Positions 17,358 to 25,814 of a stretch of DNA of 64,000 bases are shown here, in pieces. Numbering within the stretch: the stretch's first letter is position 1; each line of letters opens with the position of its first letter. The position numbers and the translations under genes were made by a program. The stretch comes from an uncultured bacterium (GTDB taxonomy: Bacteria > Verrucomicrobiota > Lentisphaeria > Victivallales > UBA1829), in the NCBI GenBank assembly GCA_902780135.1, contig CACZEK010000014.1, forward strand, positions 1-64,000, in the 5' to 3' direction. The notes below the pieces were generated by a model, which made no database searches, was not told the DNA's origin, and saw nothing but the letters and a program-made list of their open reading frames with translations.

Positions 17358-19196
17358 ATGAAGCGAATCATCCAGACACGCCTTTTCCTCTTCATGACGC
17401 TGGGACTCCTGTCCCTGCTCCTCATCGTCTGCCTGGTGATGGCGTTTGCCGCGAAGCATCAGGCGCGCGTCATCATCGGCGAGCGCCTTCTGGACCTGAG
17501 CCGGGAGGTTACGGAGTGGCGCGACAACTACAAGCAGCTCCGCGAGAACATGGATTCCGGTTCGCTGGCGAAAACGAGGATGCTGGCACGGATCATCCAG
17601 TACGACCCCGCCATCCTGAAGAACGAAACCCGGCTGAAGGAGCTCGCCGCTGCGCTGAACGTCGATTCCATCTGCGTTTCCGACGGGGAGGGCGTCCTGA
17701 TCGCCTCGAGCGAGCCGGGCTTCCTCGGATTCCGCATGGATTCCACCGAGCAGTCGGAGGTGTTCATGCCCGCGGTCAGGGACAAGGCGTTCGAGCTGGT
17801 GCAGGATCCGCAGGAACGCGGCATCGACCATTTGATCGTGCAGTATGCGGGCGTGGCGCGCCTCGACGAGCCCGGCATCGTCCAGATCGCCTACGAATCG
17901 GACAACGTGTTCAATTATTCCGACATCGAGCTGATGCGCGGCATCATGCAGTCCCTGCCGATCGGAAAGAGCGGCAGGTTCCTGATTCTGGAGGACGGCG
18001 ACGACCCGGTCGTCTTCGCCAGCGGCGACCCGTCCGAAAACGGCCTCCGCCTCTCCGAGCTCGGGTTCCGGCGCGACCCGGTCCTGCCCGACTCCGTTTT
18101 CATCCGCGGCAAGCCGTATTTCTGCGAACGCGTGCAGATACCGGACGAACCCCGGCGCGTGCTGGCGGTGATGCCGAAACCCGAAGTCTTCGCGGCGCGC
18201 AACCGCGCCATGGTCTTCATCCTCGGGATCTACCTCGTTTTCTTCGCGCTGTTCTTCTTCATGCTGGAACACCTGATCCGGCGGACCGTGACGGACGGCT
18301 TCTACGAGGTGAACCGCGCGCTGGACAAGATCATCGCGGGCGACCTGACGCAGACCGTGAACGTGCGGAACAACCCGGAATTCCTGGCGCTTTCCGACGG
18401 CATCAACACCATGGTCAGCGGCCTGAAGAAGAACCTGACCGATTCCCGCCGCCGCGTCAAACGCGAAAACGAGCTGGCGAAATCCATCCAGAAGACGCTG
18501 ATCCCCGCGCCCGGACGGCTTTTCCCCGAGTTCCCCCGGATCGACTTCGCCTCGGCGTCCGTGCTGGCGGCGCACAAGGGCAGCGACATCCTCGAAACCT
18601 TCGTGACCGATGCCGGACGACCCGGCTTCGTGATGGCGGAGGCGATCGGCGACAGCGTGTCCGCCTGCCTCAGCATGATGAAGTTCCGCGCCATTTTCCA
18701 GCCGTGCGTCGCGTCCGCCTCGGACCCGCTCGACATGCTGAACCGCGGCATGGTGCTTTTCAAGGACGAAAAGGTGTTCCGGAAGCAGTTCCTCTCGATC
18801 TTCGTCGGGTTCTTCGACCCGGAGGACCGGCGGCTCGACTTCGTGAACGCGGGCTTCTATCCGCCGTTCGTGCGCCGCTCCGGCGGCGAGTTCGAACATC
18901 TGCGCGCCTCGACGGGCACGGTGTTCACGACCTCGCGCCCGGTCGAATTCCGGCAGGAGAGCATCACGTTCGGACCCGGCGACGAGTTCTTCGCGTGCTC
19001 CAACGGCGTTTTCTCGCACCGCGACCGCGAGGGGCAGCTCTTCACGAAGAAGATGCTGCTGAACGCCCTGGGCGCATCGAAGGCGGACTCCGCGCAGGCG
19101 CTCCTTGCCGACGTGGCGGCCGCCGTCCGCGGGTTCTCCGGCGAGCTGCCCCCGGACGACGACGTCATCATGGCGGCGTTCCGCATGAACGTCTGA
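17358..19196 (+). CDS. Membrane sensor with HAMP and degenerate SpoIIE/PP2C-type domain
   Basis: 612 residues from the ATG at 17358. Topology: TM helix (7-33), an extracytoplasmic sensor domain of about 250 residues (dCache/PAS-like), a second TM helix (IFILGIYLVFFALFFF near 285-305), a HAMP segment (ALDKIIAGDLTQTVNV), a helical signalling segment, and a SpoIIE-like PP2C domain from about 385. Canonical domains bind metal through GDVSGHG and TDG motifs. Here these read AEAIGDS and SNGVFSH, so key aspartates are replaced by Glu and Asn; only the final DDD near the C-terminus is kept. Activity is therefore doubtful, and it may work as a pseudophosphatase scaffold in a partner-switching pathway. 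No anti-sigma or STAS partner gene lies nearby. Confidence 0.8.
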   Translation: MKRIIQTRLFLFMTLGLLSLLLIVCLVMAFAAKHQARVIIGERLLDLSREVTEWRDNYKQLRENMDSGSLAKTRMLARIIQYDPAILKNETRLKELAAALNVDSICVSDGEGVLIASSEPGFLGFRMDSTEQSEVFMPAVRDKAFELVQDPQERGIDHLIVQYAGVARLDEPGIVQIAYESDNVFNYSDIELMRGIMQSLPIGKSGRFLILEDGDDPVVFASGDPSENGLRLSELGFRRDPVLPDSVFIRGKPYFCERVQIPDEPRRVLAVMPKPEVFAARNRAMVFILGIYLVFFALFFFMLEHLIRRTVTDGFYEVNRALDKIIAGDLTQTVNVRNNPEFLALSDGINTMVSGLKKNLTDSRRRVKRENELAKSIQKTLIPAPGRLFPEFPRIDFASASVLAAHKGSDILETFVTDAGRPGFVMAEAIGDSVSACLSMMKFRAIFQPCVASASDPLDMLNRGMVLFKDEKVFRKQFLSIFVGFFDPEDRRLDFVNAGFYPPFVRRSGGEFEHLRASTGTVFTTSRPVEFRQESITFGPGDEFFACSNGVFSHRDREGQLFTKKMLLNALGASKADSAQALLADVAAAVRGFSGELPPDDDVIMAAFRMNV

Positions 19197-19272
19197 CCGC
19201 CGGCATAGCCGTCCCCCGTCTCCCGATTCCTCAAAAAAGCCGATTTATTCGCATTTTTCCGGCGAAAAAAGT

Positions 19273-19300
19273 TTGCATTTCCCGGAAAATGTCCTATATT
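19273..19300 (+). promoter_or_regulatory. Promoter of the acyl-CoA ligase gene
   Basis: TTGCAT (19273-19278), 16 bp, TATATT (19295-19300), giving a leader of about 95 nt. Confidence 0.65.
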
Positions 19301-19401
19301 TGTGGAATAACGTTATCAATGCGGTATGGATTCCGCCCGGAACCTGTGCCGTTTCAACCCCGGACGCGGCCCCCGCGCTCCTCAAAAAACAAGGAAACAC
19401 G

Positions 19402-21039
19402 ATGCCTATCACCGAAATACTGGAACGCAACGCCCAGCTCTACAAGGACGACGTCGCACTGGTGGAGATCAACCCGCAGGAACTCGAAAAACGCCACACC
19501 ACCTGGCGCGAATACTCGCTCATGGAGCCCAGCCCGACCGACTCGTTCCGCTCCGAACTGACCTGGGGCGAATTCGACCGCAAGGCGAACCGCGTGGCGA
19601 ACTTCCTGCTCACCCGCCACATCAAGAAGGGCAACAAGGTCGGCATCCTGCTCATGAACTGCCTGGAATGGCTCCCGATCTACTTCGGCGTCCTGAAGAG
19701 CGGCGCGATGGCGGTCCCCCTCAATTTCCGCTATAGCGCGGAGGAGATCAAATACTGCATCGAGCTCGCCGACATCGACGTCCTCCTCTTCGGACCGTCG
19801 TTCACCGGACGCATCGAATCCATCTGCGAGCGCATCCCGCGCGTGAAGGCGCTGGTCTACGTCGGCGAGGACTGCCCGACGTTCGCCGAGCCGTACTACA
19901 GCCTCGTTTCCTACTGCTCCAGCAAGTCCCCCGCGATCCCGCTCTCCGACGACGAGGACGCCGCGATCTACTTCTCCTCCGGCACCACCGGATTCCCGAA
20001 GGCGATCGTCCACCGCCACCGCAGCCTCATGCACGCCTGCATCGTGGAGCAGAAGCACCACGGGCAGACCCGCGAGGACACGTTCCTCTGCATCCCGCCG
20101 CTCTATCACACCGGCGCGAAGATGCACTGGTTCGGGAGCTTCCTGGTCGGCGGCAAGGCGGTGCTCCTGCGCGGCATCAAGCCCGAATGGATCATCAGCG
20201 CGGTCTCCGAGGAACACTGCACGGTCGTCTGGCTGCTCGTGCCGTGGGCGCAGGACATCCTGGACGCCATCGACCGCGGCGACATCAAGCTGGAGGACTA
20301 CAAGCTCGACCAGTGGCGCCTGATGCACATCGGCGCGCAGCCCGTGCCGCCCAGCCTCATCAAGCGCTGGAAGACCGTCTTCCCGAAGCACGACTACGAC
20401 ACCAACTACGGCCTCAGCGAATCCATCGGACCGGGCGCGGTGCACCTCGGCATCGAGAACATCGACCACGTCGGCGCGATCGGCGTGGCGGGCTACGGCT
20501 GGCAGACCAAGATCGTCGACGAGAAGCACAACATCGTCGAGCCGGGCAAGGTCGGCGAGCTCGCCGTGAAGGGCGACGGCGTGATGCGCTGCTACTACAA
20601 GGACGAGAAGGCGACGAAAGAAGTCCTCGACGACGAGGGCTGGCTCTACACCGGCGACATGGCGAAGGAGGAGGACGGCTTCATCTACCTCGTCGACCGC
20701 AAGAAGGACGTCATCATCACCGGCGGCGAAAACCTCTATCCCGTTCAGATCGAGGACTTCCTCCGCCGCAACAACGCCATCAAGGACGTCGCCGTCATCG
20801 GTCTCCCCGACCAGCGTCTCGGCGAAATCGCCGCCGCGATCATCGAGGTCAAGCCGGACTTCACGCTCACCGAGGAACAGGTCAACGACTTCTGCCTCGA
20901 CCTGCCGCGCTACCAGCGCCCGCGCAAGATCATCTTCGCCGAGGTCCCGCGCAACCCGACCGGAAAGATCGAAAAGCCCAAACTCCGCAAGATGTACGGC
21001 GCGGACAAGCTCGTCGCCATGCAGAACGAGATCAAATAA
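19402..21039 (+). CDS. AMP-forming acyl-CoA synthetase
   Basis: 545 residues. AAGGA lies 7 bases before the ATG at 19402. ANL-superfamily motifs are in order: A3 YFSSGTTGFPKAIVHRH, A5 NYGLSESIG, A7 YTGDM, A8 VDRKKDVIITGGENLYPVQIE and A10 NPTGKIEK with the catalytic lysine. Family members activate a carboxylic acid with ATP and load it onto CoA. The overall likeness is to medium/long-chain or aromatic acyl-CoA ligases, but the substrate cannot be fixed from sequence. It is cytoplasmic with no signal. It is monocistronic and is followed by hairpins at 21052 and 21159. Confidence 0.88.
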   Translation: MPITEILERNAQLYKDDVALVEINPQELEKRHTTWREYSLMEPSPTDSFRSELTWGEFDRKANRVANFLLTRHIKKGNKVGILLMNCLEWLPIYFGVLKSGAMAVPLNFRYSAEEIKYCIELADIDVLLFGPSFTGRIESICERIPRVKALVYVGEDCPTFAEPYYSLVSYCSSKSPAIPLSDDEDAAIYFSSGTTGFPKAIVHRHRSLMHACIVEQKHHGQTREDTFLCIPPLYHTGAKMHWFGSFLVGGKAVLLRGIKPEWIISAVSEEHCTVVWLLVPWAQDILDAIDRGDIKLEDYKLDQWRLMHIGAQPVPPSLIKRWKTVFPKHDYDTNYGLSESIGPGAVHLGIENIDHVGAIGVAGYGWQTKIVDEKHNIVEPGKVGELAVKGDGVMRCYYKDEKATKEVLDDEGWLYTGDMAKEEDGFIYLVDRKKDVIITGGENLYPVQIEDFLRRNNAIKDVAVIGLPDQRLGEIAAAIIEVKPDFTLTEEQVNDFCLDLPRYQRPRKIIFAEVPRNPTGKIEKPKLRKMYGADKLVAMQNEIK

Positions 21040-21051
21040 GCCGGCATAAGG

Positions 21052-21076
21052 ATTTTGGACACAGTGAGTCCAAAAT
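21052..21076 (+). terminator. Hairpin after the acyl-CoA ligase gene
   Basis: ATTTTGGAC (21052-21060) and GTCCAAAAT (21068-21076) form a 9-bp stem 12 bp after the stop. A longer nested inverted repeat follows (21080-21131, outer arms CCGTTGAGCC/GGCTCGACGG). There is no strict T-run. Confidence 0.4.
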
Positions 21077-21158
21077 TATAATCCGTTGAGCCGGAGTTCT
21101 TATTGCCCTTTTTGCGGCAAAGGCTCGACGGATGAATCCGATGCTTTGAAATCAGAAT

Positions 21159-21202
21159 AAAAAGCCTGCCCCGGTTCCGCGCCGGGACAGGCCTGCTTTT
21201 TA
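21159..21202. terminator. Rho-independent terminator, left copy flanking higBA
   Basis: AAAAAG, then a GC-rich stem GCCTGCCCCGG/CCGGGACAGGC with loop TTCCGCG, then CTGCTTTTT. It can stop transcription from both sides. Bases 21171-21192 are identical to 22031-22052 on the far side of higBA. Confidence 0.75.
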
Positions 21203-21296
21203 CCTCAAACATGCGCTGATGAATAGGGCGTTTCCCTCGACGATGTGCCCCATGCAACGAGGAAAAGGAAAAATGTAACTTTTTTCGTTTTACGTC

Positions 21297-21324
21297 TTGC
21301 GTTTAATGAAAAGTGATGTATATT
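21297..21324 (+). promoter_or_regulatory. Promoter of higBA
   Basis: TTGCGT (21297-21302), 16 bp, TATATT (21319-21324). The start would lie near 21331, about 15 nt before the toxin ATG. HigA normally represses at such a site; I see no perfect palindrome there. Confidence 0.55.
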
Positions 21325-21346
21325 ATGTTTCAGAAAGGAACTGACG

Positions 21347-21625
21347 ATGATCGCAAGCTACAAATGCAAGGAAACCTTGAAGCTCAAGGCGGAAGGTTCC
21401 AGCAGAAAGTTCAAGGCGATCGAACGGATCGCCCTGCGGAAACTGGATATGCTCGACGCCATCGTGAATCTGGAAACGCTGCGGATCCCTCCGAGCAACC
21501 ATTTCGAAGCGCTGCACGGAAAGCGGGAAGGGCAGTACAGTATTCGCATCAACGACCAATGGCGGATTTGCTTTACCTGGCATGACGGAAACGTTCATGA
21601 TGTTGAGATCGTCGATTATCATTGA
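21347..21625 (+). CDS. higB: HigB-type (RelE superfamily) mRNA interferase toxin
   Basis: 92 residues. The fold pattern matches the HigB/RelE family: an N-terminal helix region, LDAIVNLETLRIPPSNHFEALHGKREGQYSIRI, and the C-terminal NDQWRICFTWHDGNVHDVEIVDYH with conserved Arg, Tyr and terminal His. HigB cuts mRNA on the ribosome. AAGGA precedes the ATG. The toxin comes first and the antitoxin starts 12 bp later, which is the usual higBA order. The pair sits between two identical terminator cores, as a self-contained cassette. Confidence 0.9.
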   Translation: MIASYKCKETLKLKAEGSSRKFKAIERIALRKLDMLDAIVNLETLRIPPSNHFEALHGKREGQYSIRINDQWRICFTWHDGNVHDVEIVDYH

Positions 21626-21637
21626 GGAGACCAGACT

Positions 21638-21934
21638 ATGATCAGAACAAAGAATTTGATTCATCCCGGAGAGATCCTTCTGGAAGAATTTCTCAAGCCG
21701 ATGGAAATCACGCAGAACAAGCTCGCGCTGGATCTCCATGTCCCCGCGCCGAGAATCTATGCCATCGTGAAAGGAACGCGGGCGATCACGGCCGACACAG
21801 CGTTGCGTCTGGGGCGGTACTTCGGAACCGGTCCCGAATTCTGGATTAATCTTCAGAGCAATTATGACCTGTGCGTTGCTGCGGCGGAGTGCCGGAAAGA
21901 AATCGACGGCATTCCGCAACGGGTTTTCGCCTGA
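21638..21934 (+). CDS. higA: HigA-type XRE antitoxin
   Basis: 98 residues with the HigA hallmark HPGEILLEEFLKPMEITQ and a helix-turn-helix (QNKLALDLHVPAPRIYAIVKG). The C-terminal helices (TALRLGRYFGTGPEFWINLQ) cover the toxin in known homologues. It neutralises HigB and should repress its own promoter. GAGGAG lies 7 bases before the ATG. The stop codon's last base is the first base of the hairpin repeat that follows. Confidence 0.92.
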   Translation: MIRTKNLIHPGEILLEEFLKPMEITQNKLALDLHVPAPRIYAIVKGTRAITADTALRLGRYFGTGPEFWINLQSNYDLCVAAAECRKEIDGIPQRVFA

Positions 21935-22021
21935 CACTGCAAGCAGTGTTGATACAGTGCCTTGCTTCGCAACGGCACGCGCTCTCGCGTAGCAGAGCGC
22001 CGAACGTCAGCGCTTGCGCTG
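21934..22021. repeat. Bipartite hairpin repeat cluster A
   Basis: Four hairpins in a row: ACACTGC-AA-GCAGTGT (21934-21949), GTGCC-TTGC...GCAA-GGCAC (21957-21978, one bulge), GCGCTCT-CGCGTAGC-AGAGCGC (21979-22000) and CAGCGC-TT-GCGCTG (22008-22021). They form two family units in opposite orientation, directly after the higA stop. Confidence 0.8.
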
Positions 22022-22023
22022 TG

Positions 22024-22058
22024 GCCTGTTCCGGTTCCGCGCCGGGACAGGCATCTTT
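22024..22058. terminator. Rho-independent terminator, right copy flanking higBA
   Basis: Stem CCTGTTCCGG/CCGGGACAGG with loop TTCCGCG followed by ATCTTTT. Its 22-bp core (22031-22052) is identical to that at 21171-21192. Confidence 0.65.
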
Positions 22059-22095
22059 TGATCGTCGTTTCAAGCCGCCGAGTGTCGGCGGACCG

Positions 22096-22965
22096 TCAGC
22101 GGTAGATATCATCCCAGAATTGCATATCCTGCCAAACGCTGGTCCTATGCGGACCGTAAGCCCCTTCAAGCATGCGCCCGAGACAATAGAGCGGAATTGA
22201 CACAGGCAGCAGCACCACGTCCGCAGCGAGTCCGACCGGCAGCCAGATCGCTTTCCAGCACCAGCCGAAGAACCCGGTCTTCATGATCATGTAATCGCCC
22301 CGGTCGTGTCTGGAGTAATACTCAACAGGCGGATAATCGACCTGATACCAGCCGTTTTCCATCGGGGAAAGACAGACGTAGCGGTCGCCCTCGCGGTCAT
22401 AGGGGATCATCGGGCTCGGACCGCGCAGAACCCAGGGGACGGAGAGAGCCGGAAGCTCGTCCGGGTGAACCGTCGCTTTGTATAGAAATTGGGGATACAC
22501 CTTCAGAAAATCTTCATAAGTTTTGAAATCTTTGAAGGGATCGTTCGGCCTTACGACATATTCCAGAAAGTGGTCGTTGAAATGCGGCATTTCCGTCCAG
22601 GAAGAGGGGATCCGTTTCTTCGGCGCCTCGGGATCGACCGTGACGTCCACATGCTTCAACACCAGCTCGTCCGGCATGGGATCCAGGGGAATGTGTTTTT
22701 CGAACGATTGAACGGAAGTCAGGCACGGCGGCGTCTTTTCCCATATCAGGAAGCACGCCAGCGGGATGACATACCGTTTTTTTTCGCGTTCATAGGTCAG
22801 CGTGAGTTCTTTTTTGTCGGGAGACAACGCATACCTGATGTTTTTGAACCGCTGCTCCTCTCTGCCGGTCCATTTCATCGTCGCGCGCGACATCATGCAT
22901 CCCGTTCCGCCCAGGCAGACGGCAAGGAACGCAGCGCAAAGCATGATATTCCGTATCACTTTCAC
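22096..22965 (-). CDS. Hypothetical lipoprotein, YceK/YidQ-like C-terminus
   Basis: 289 residues from a GTG at 22965 with AAAGGA 10 bases upstream; an ATG seven codons in is an alternative. The lipobox is GGTGC (Cys23). The mature protein is rich in aromatic and charged residues. Near the C-terminus the segment KAIWLPVGLAADVVLLPVSI recalls the YceK/YidQ lipoproteins (W..P.DL..D..LLP), whose function is unknown. It probably sits in the outer-membrane inner leaflet. It has its own promoter at 23007-23034 and no operon partners. Its 3' end faces the higBA cassette. Confidence 0.75.
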   Translation of the reverse strand: MKVIRNIMLCAAFLAVCLGGTGCMMSRATMKWTGREEQRFKNIRYALSPDKKELTLTYEREKKRYVIPLACFLIWEKTPPCLTSVQSFEKHIPLDPMPDELVLKHVDVTVDPEAPKKRIPSSWTEMPHFNDHFLEYVVRPNDPFKDFKTYEDFLKVYPQFLYKATVHPDELPALSVPWVLRGPSPMIPYDREGDRYVCLSPMENGWYQVDYPPVEYYSRHDRGDYMIMKTGFFGWCWKAIWLPVGLAADVVLLPVSIPLYCLGRMLEGAYGPHRTSVWQDMQFWDDIYR

Positions 22966-23006
22966 TGAGACTTGTCCTTTCTCCGGATGAAAACGATCAT
23001 ATTTTT

Positions 23007-23034
23007 ACTATACCGTTCTAAACTCGGAAAGCAA
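23007..23034 (-). promoter_or_regulatory. Promoter of the 22096-22965 lipoprotein gene
   Basis: Minus strand: TTGCTT (23029-23034), 16 bp, TATAGT (23007-23012). Confidence 0.6.
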
Positions 23035-23157
23035 GGCGCCCGGAAATCTTTTTTCTGAAAAAAGCGGAAAACCGGCTTGTTTTTTTGCCGGATGGAAAGT
23101 AAGTTATGCTTTTATTCGGAAAACGAGTGTTTCACCCCTGCAACAAGGAGTTTTATC

Positions 23158-24192
23158 ATGTCCTCCCGTACAAGATTCGTCCGTCCGGCGGTCCTATTCG
23201 CGGCCGCCGCCATGCTCTGCGCCGCGGCGTTTACCGCGTGCGTCCATGGGATTCACGCCGCACCGCCGAAAGACGGAGATAAGACCGCGGGCTATCTCTT
23301 CGCGCACTTCCGCGGCGAACGCTCGAACGAATGGGAACAGATCTTCTTTGCCGTCAGCCGGGACGGCGCGAAGTGGCAGCCTCTGAACGACGGCAAGTCC
23401 GTGCTTCAAAGCAATCTGGGCGAGGGCGGCGTGCGCGATCCCTTTGTGGTCCGCGACCCGGAAAACGGCACGGTCTACCTGATCGCGACCGACCTGTGCA
23501 TCGGGCGCAACGGCGACTGGGGACGCGCCCAGCGCGCGGGCAGCAAGGCGATCATCGTGTGGGAATCGAAGGACATGGTGAACTGGAGCGAACCGCGCCG
23601 CGTGGAGGTCGCCGTGCCGGGCGCGGGCTGCACGTGGGCGCCGGAAGCGTTCTGGGACGCCGACAAGAAAGAATTCTTCGTCTTCTGGGCGTCGCGCGAG
23701 ACGCTCAACGGCTCGAACCGCCAGCGCATCTATTCCGCCCGCACGAAGGACTTCAAAACGTTCACCCCGGCGAAGCTCTACATCGAGAAGCCGGGCGACG
23801 TGATCGACACTGACATCATTTCCGACAACGGCAAGCTTTACCGGTTCTCCAAGGACGAGACGCGGAAGAATATCATCATGGAGGTCAGCGACACGCTCGA
23901 AGGCGACTGGCAGCCCGTGCCGGGGTTCCCCGTGCGGGATTTCGCCGGATTCGAGGGGCCGGAGTGTTTCCGCATGGCGGACGGCCGCTGGTGCCTGATC
24001 GCCGATTATTATTCGCGCGGACAGGGCTACAAGGCGTTCTTCTGCGACGACCTCTCGAAGGGCGATTTCGCGCCGTCCGAACGCGGCATGGAGTTCCCGT
24101 ACCGGTTCCGCCATGGCGGCGTCATCCCGCTCAGCCAAACCGAGTACGACGCCCTGCTGGCAAAATGGGGCACGGCAAGCCGTGCTGAGTAG
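23158..24192 (+). CDS. Secreted GH43-like glycoside hydrolase
   Basis: 344 residues. AAGGAG lies 8 bases before the ATG at 23158. A signal sequence runs to about residue 30 (ALFAAAA... AFTAC, possibly a lipobox). The rest is a five-bladed propeller of the GH43/GH32 type: GGVRDPFVVRDPENGTVYLI (catalytic Asp region), TWAPEAFWD, DVIDTDIISDNGKLYRFSKD and FEGPECFRMADGRW (GPE acid motif). The enzymes release arabinose or xylose residues, so it fits with the GH127 gene. The last seven codons, TASRAE and the TAG stop, are supplied by a hairpin repeat (24170-24192), so the C-terminus has been rewritten by repeat insertion. Confidence 0.82.
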   Translation: MSSRTRFVRPAVLFAAAAMLCAAAFTACVHGIHAAPPKDGDKTAGYLFAHFRGERSNEWEQIFFAVSRDGAKWQPLNDGKSVLQSNLGEGGVRDPFVVRDPENGTVYLIATDLCIGRNGDWGRAQRAGSKAIIVWESKDMVNWSEPRRVEVAVPGAGCTWAPEAFWDADKKEFFVFWASRETLNGSNRQRIYSARTKDFKTFTPAKLYIEKPGDVIDTDIISDNGKLYRFSKDETRKNIIMEVSDTLEGDWQPVPGFPVRDFAGFEGPECFRMADGRWCLIADYYSRGQGYKAFFCDDLSKGDFAPSERGMEFPYRFRHGGVIPLSQTEYDALLAKWGTASRAE

Positions 24193-24269
24193 TGCTCTGC
24201 TCCGCGAGAGCACACGGCAAGCCGTGCTGAATAAGCGCTCTGCTCCGCGAGAGCACACGGCAAGCCGTG
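24170..24269. repeat. Bipartite hairpin repeat cluster B overlapping a stop codon
   Basis: Alternating hairpins: GCACGGC-AA-GCCGTGC (24170-24185), GTGCTCT-GCTCCGCG-AGAGCAC (24192-24213), CACGGC-AA-GCCGTG (24213-24226), GCTCT-GCTCCGCG-AGAGC (24237-24254) and CACGGC-AA-GCCGTG (24256-24269). It begins inside the GH43 coding sequence. Confidence 0.85.
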
Positions 24270-24333
24270 CTGAAGTAGCGCGCGGTTCCGCTCCGTCGCA
24301 TTAGCCGTGTGCTCCATTTTCCGTGTCTTCTGC

Positions 24334-24361
24334 TTGTAAAAAGGGAAAAATAAGCTATATT
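24334..24361 (+). promoter_or_regulatory. Promoter of the polyprenol kinase-PHP operon
   Basis: TTGTAA (24334-24339), 16 bp, TATATT (24356-24361). Confidence 0.6.
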
Positions 24362-24400
24362 GAATGGAGCGAAAAAACAGGCAGAACAAAGGAAACGGCG

Positions 24401-25021
24401 ATGGCGATCCCCTACAGACAGGAAGTCCTCCGGAAGATGGTGCACCTCAGCTCCATCTGGATGCCCGTCTCGCTGTTTTACCTCCCCTGGCTGTTCAACG
24501 TGATCATGTTCGGCACGTTCGCCGTGCTGAACGTCCTGATCGAGATCGCGGTGTTCCGCCGGGTCCCGTACGTGACGCCGCTCTACAAGAAACTGTTCGG
24601 CAAGATGGCGCGCGAGAGCGAACCGGGCAAGTTCCGGTTCAGCGGCGCGCCGCCGATGTACGCGTCCGCCTGCCTGACCGCGCTGTGTTTCTCGCCCCGC
24701 GTGGCGTCGTGCGCGTTCACGGTCCTGATCCTGAGCGACACGTCCGCGGCGCTGATCGGGCGCAAATGGGGGCGGCACCGCTTCCCCAACGGCAAATCGC
24801 TGGAAGGCTCGCTGGCGTTCCTGCTCTCCGGCTGGATCATCGCGGCGTGTTTCTGCCTGGCTGGCGGTCTGCCGGGCCGGATCGCGGCGGTCTGGCTGGG
24901 CGGCGTGGCGGTCTCCTGCGTCGCCGAATTCTTCAACGAACAAATCCACATGGACGACAATTTCACGATCCCGCTGCTCTTCGGCGCGGTCGCGGAATTC
25001 CTGCCCCTGCTGCTGCAATAA
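24401..25021 (+). CDS. Diacylglycerol/polyprenol kinase family membrane protein
   Basis: 206 residues. The start at 24401 follows AAAGGA. Five to six membrane helices are visible. The family signature (SEC59/DGK1/CTP-transferase type) is DTSAALIGRKWGRHRF, then NGKSLEGSLAF, and near the end EFFNEQIHMDDNFTIPL. Such enzymes phosphorylate polyprenols or diacylglycerol using CTP to make lipid carriers. The gene is 19 bp before a PHP-domain gene. A link to the glycan genes at 25815-29313 is plausible but not shown. Confidence 0.8.
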   Translation: MAIPYRQEVLRKMVHLSSIWMPVSLFYLPWLFNVIMFGTFAVLNVLIEIAVFRRVPYVTPLYKKLFGKMARESEPGKFRFSGAPPMYASACLTALCFSPRVASCAFTVLILSDTSAALIGRKWGRHRFPNGKSLEGSLAFLLSGWIIAACFCLAGGLPGRIAAVWLGGVAVSCVAEFFNEQIHMDDNFTIPLLFGAVAEFLPLLLQ

Positions 25022-25040
25022 AAAAGGAGCCGATCTCAAA

Positions 25041-25745
25041 ATGAACGAACAGAGACTTTACCGCTACGACACGCACATCCATACCGCCGAAGTGAGCAAA
25101 TGCGCCAAATCCTCCGGCCGCGAGGTCGCCGAAGCCTACCACGCGCGCGGCTACGACGGCATCATCATCACGGACCATTTCTTCAACGGGAACACCACCG
25201 TGCCGCGCGACCTGCCGTGGCGGGAGCGCGTCGAGCTGTTCACGGCGGGCTACCGTGCGGCGAAGGAATACGGCGACCGGGTGGGGATGCAGGTGTTTTT
25301 CGCGTGGGAGGATTCCTCCGAGGGCAACGATTTCCTGACCTACGGGCTGGACGAAAACTGGCTCGCGGACCATCCGTTCATCGACCGCCTCCCGCTCGTC
25401 GACTACCTGAAATACATTCGCGCCGAGGGCGGCACGGTCGTCCACGCGCATCCGTTCCGGCAGGATTTCTACATCCCGATGATCCGTCTGCTCCCCGACC
25501 TGGTCGACGCCGTGGAGATCATGAACGGCCACCGCAAGGACGAGGAGAACCGCCGCGCGAAATGGTACGCGGACAGCTACGGGCTGCCGTGGACGGCGGG
25601 TTCGGACAACCACGACGTGGCGAACGGATTCGCGGAGGCGGGCGTGCTGCTGGACGAACGCCTCACCGGGACGGCGCACTATGCGCGGCTGGTCCGCGAG
25701 CGCAAAATCCGCGCGTGCCTCCCGCATCTCGACGGCTGCTGCTGA
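25041..25745 (+). CDS. PHP-domain metal-dependent phosphoesterase
   Basis: 234 residues. Metal-binding motifs are in order: DTHIHTAEVS, IITDH, VVHAHPFR and GSDNHD. This is the PHP fold found in histidinol phosphatase and polymerase X; a stand-alone copy is probably a phosphoesterase for a small phosphorylated molecule. It has no signal peptide and is cytoplasmic. GGAG lies about 12 bases before the ATG. It is cotranscribed with the polyprenol kinase (19-bp gap). Specificity is unknown. Confidence 0.85.
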   Translation: MNEQRLYRYDTHIHTAEVSKCAKSSGREVAEAYHARGYDGIIITDHFFNGNTTVPRDLPWRERVELFTAGYRAAKEYGDRVGMQVFFAWEDSSEGNDFLTYGLDENWLADHPFIDRLPLVDYLKYIRAEGGTVVHAHPFRQDFYIPMIRLLPDLVDAVEIMNGHRKDEENRRAKWYADSYGLPWTAGSDNHDVANGFAEAGVLLDERLTGTAHYARLVRERKIRACLPHLDGCC

Positions 25746-25814
25746 GCTTTCCGCGCATCCGCCGTGGGGCTGGCTTGCGGCGCGAACGTTCCGCGTCCTG
25801 CCGCCGTCAGGCTG

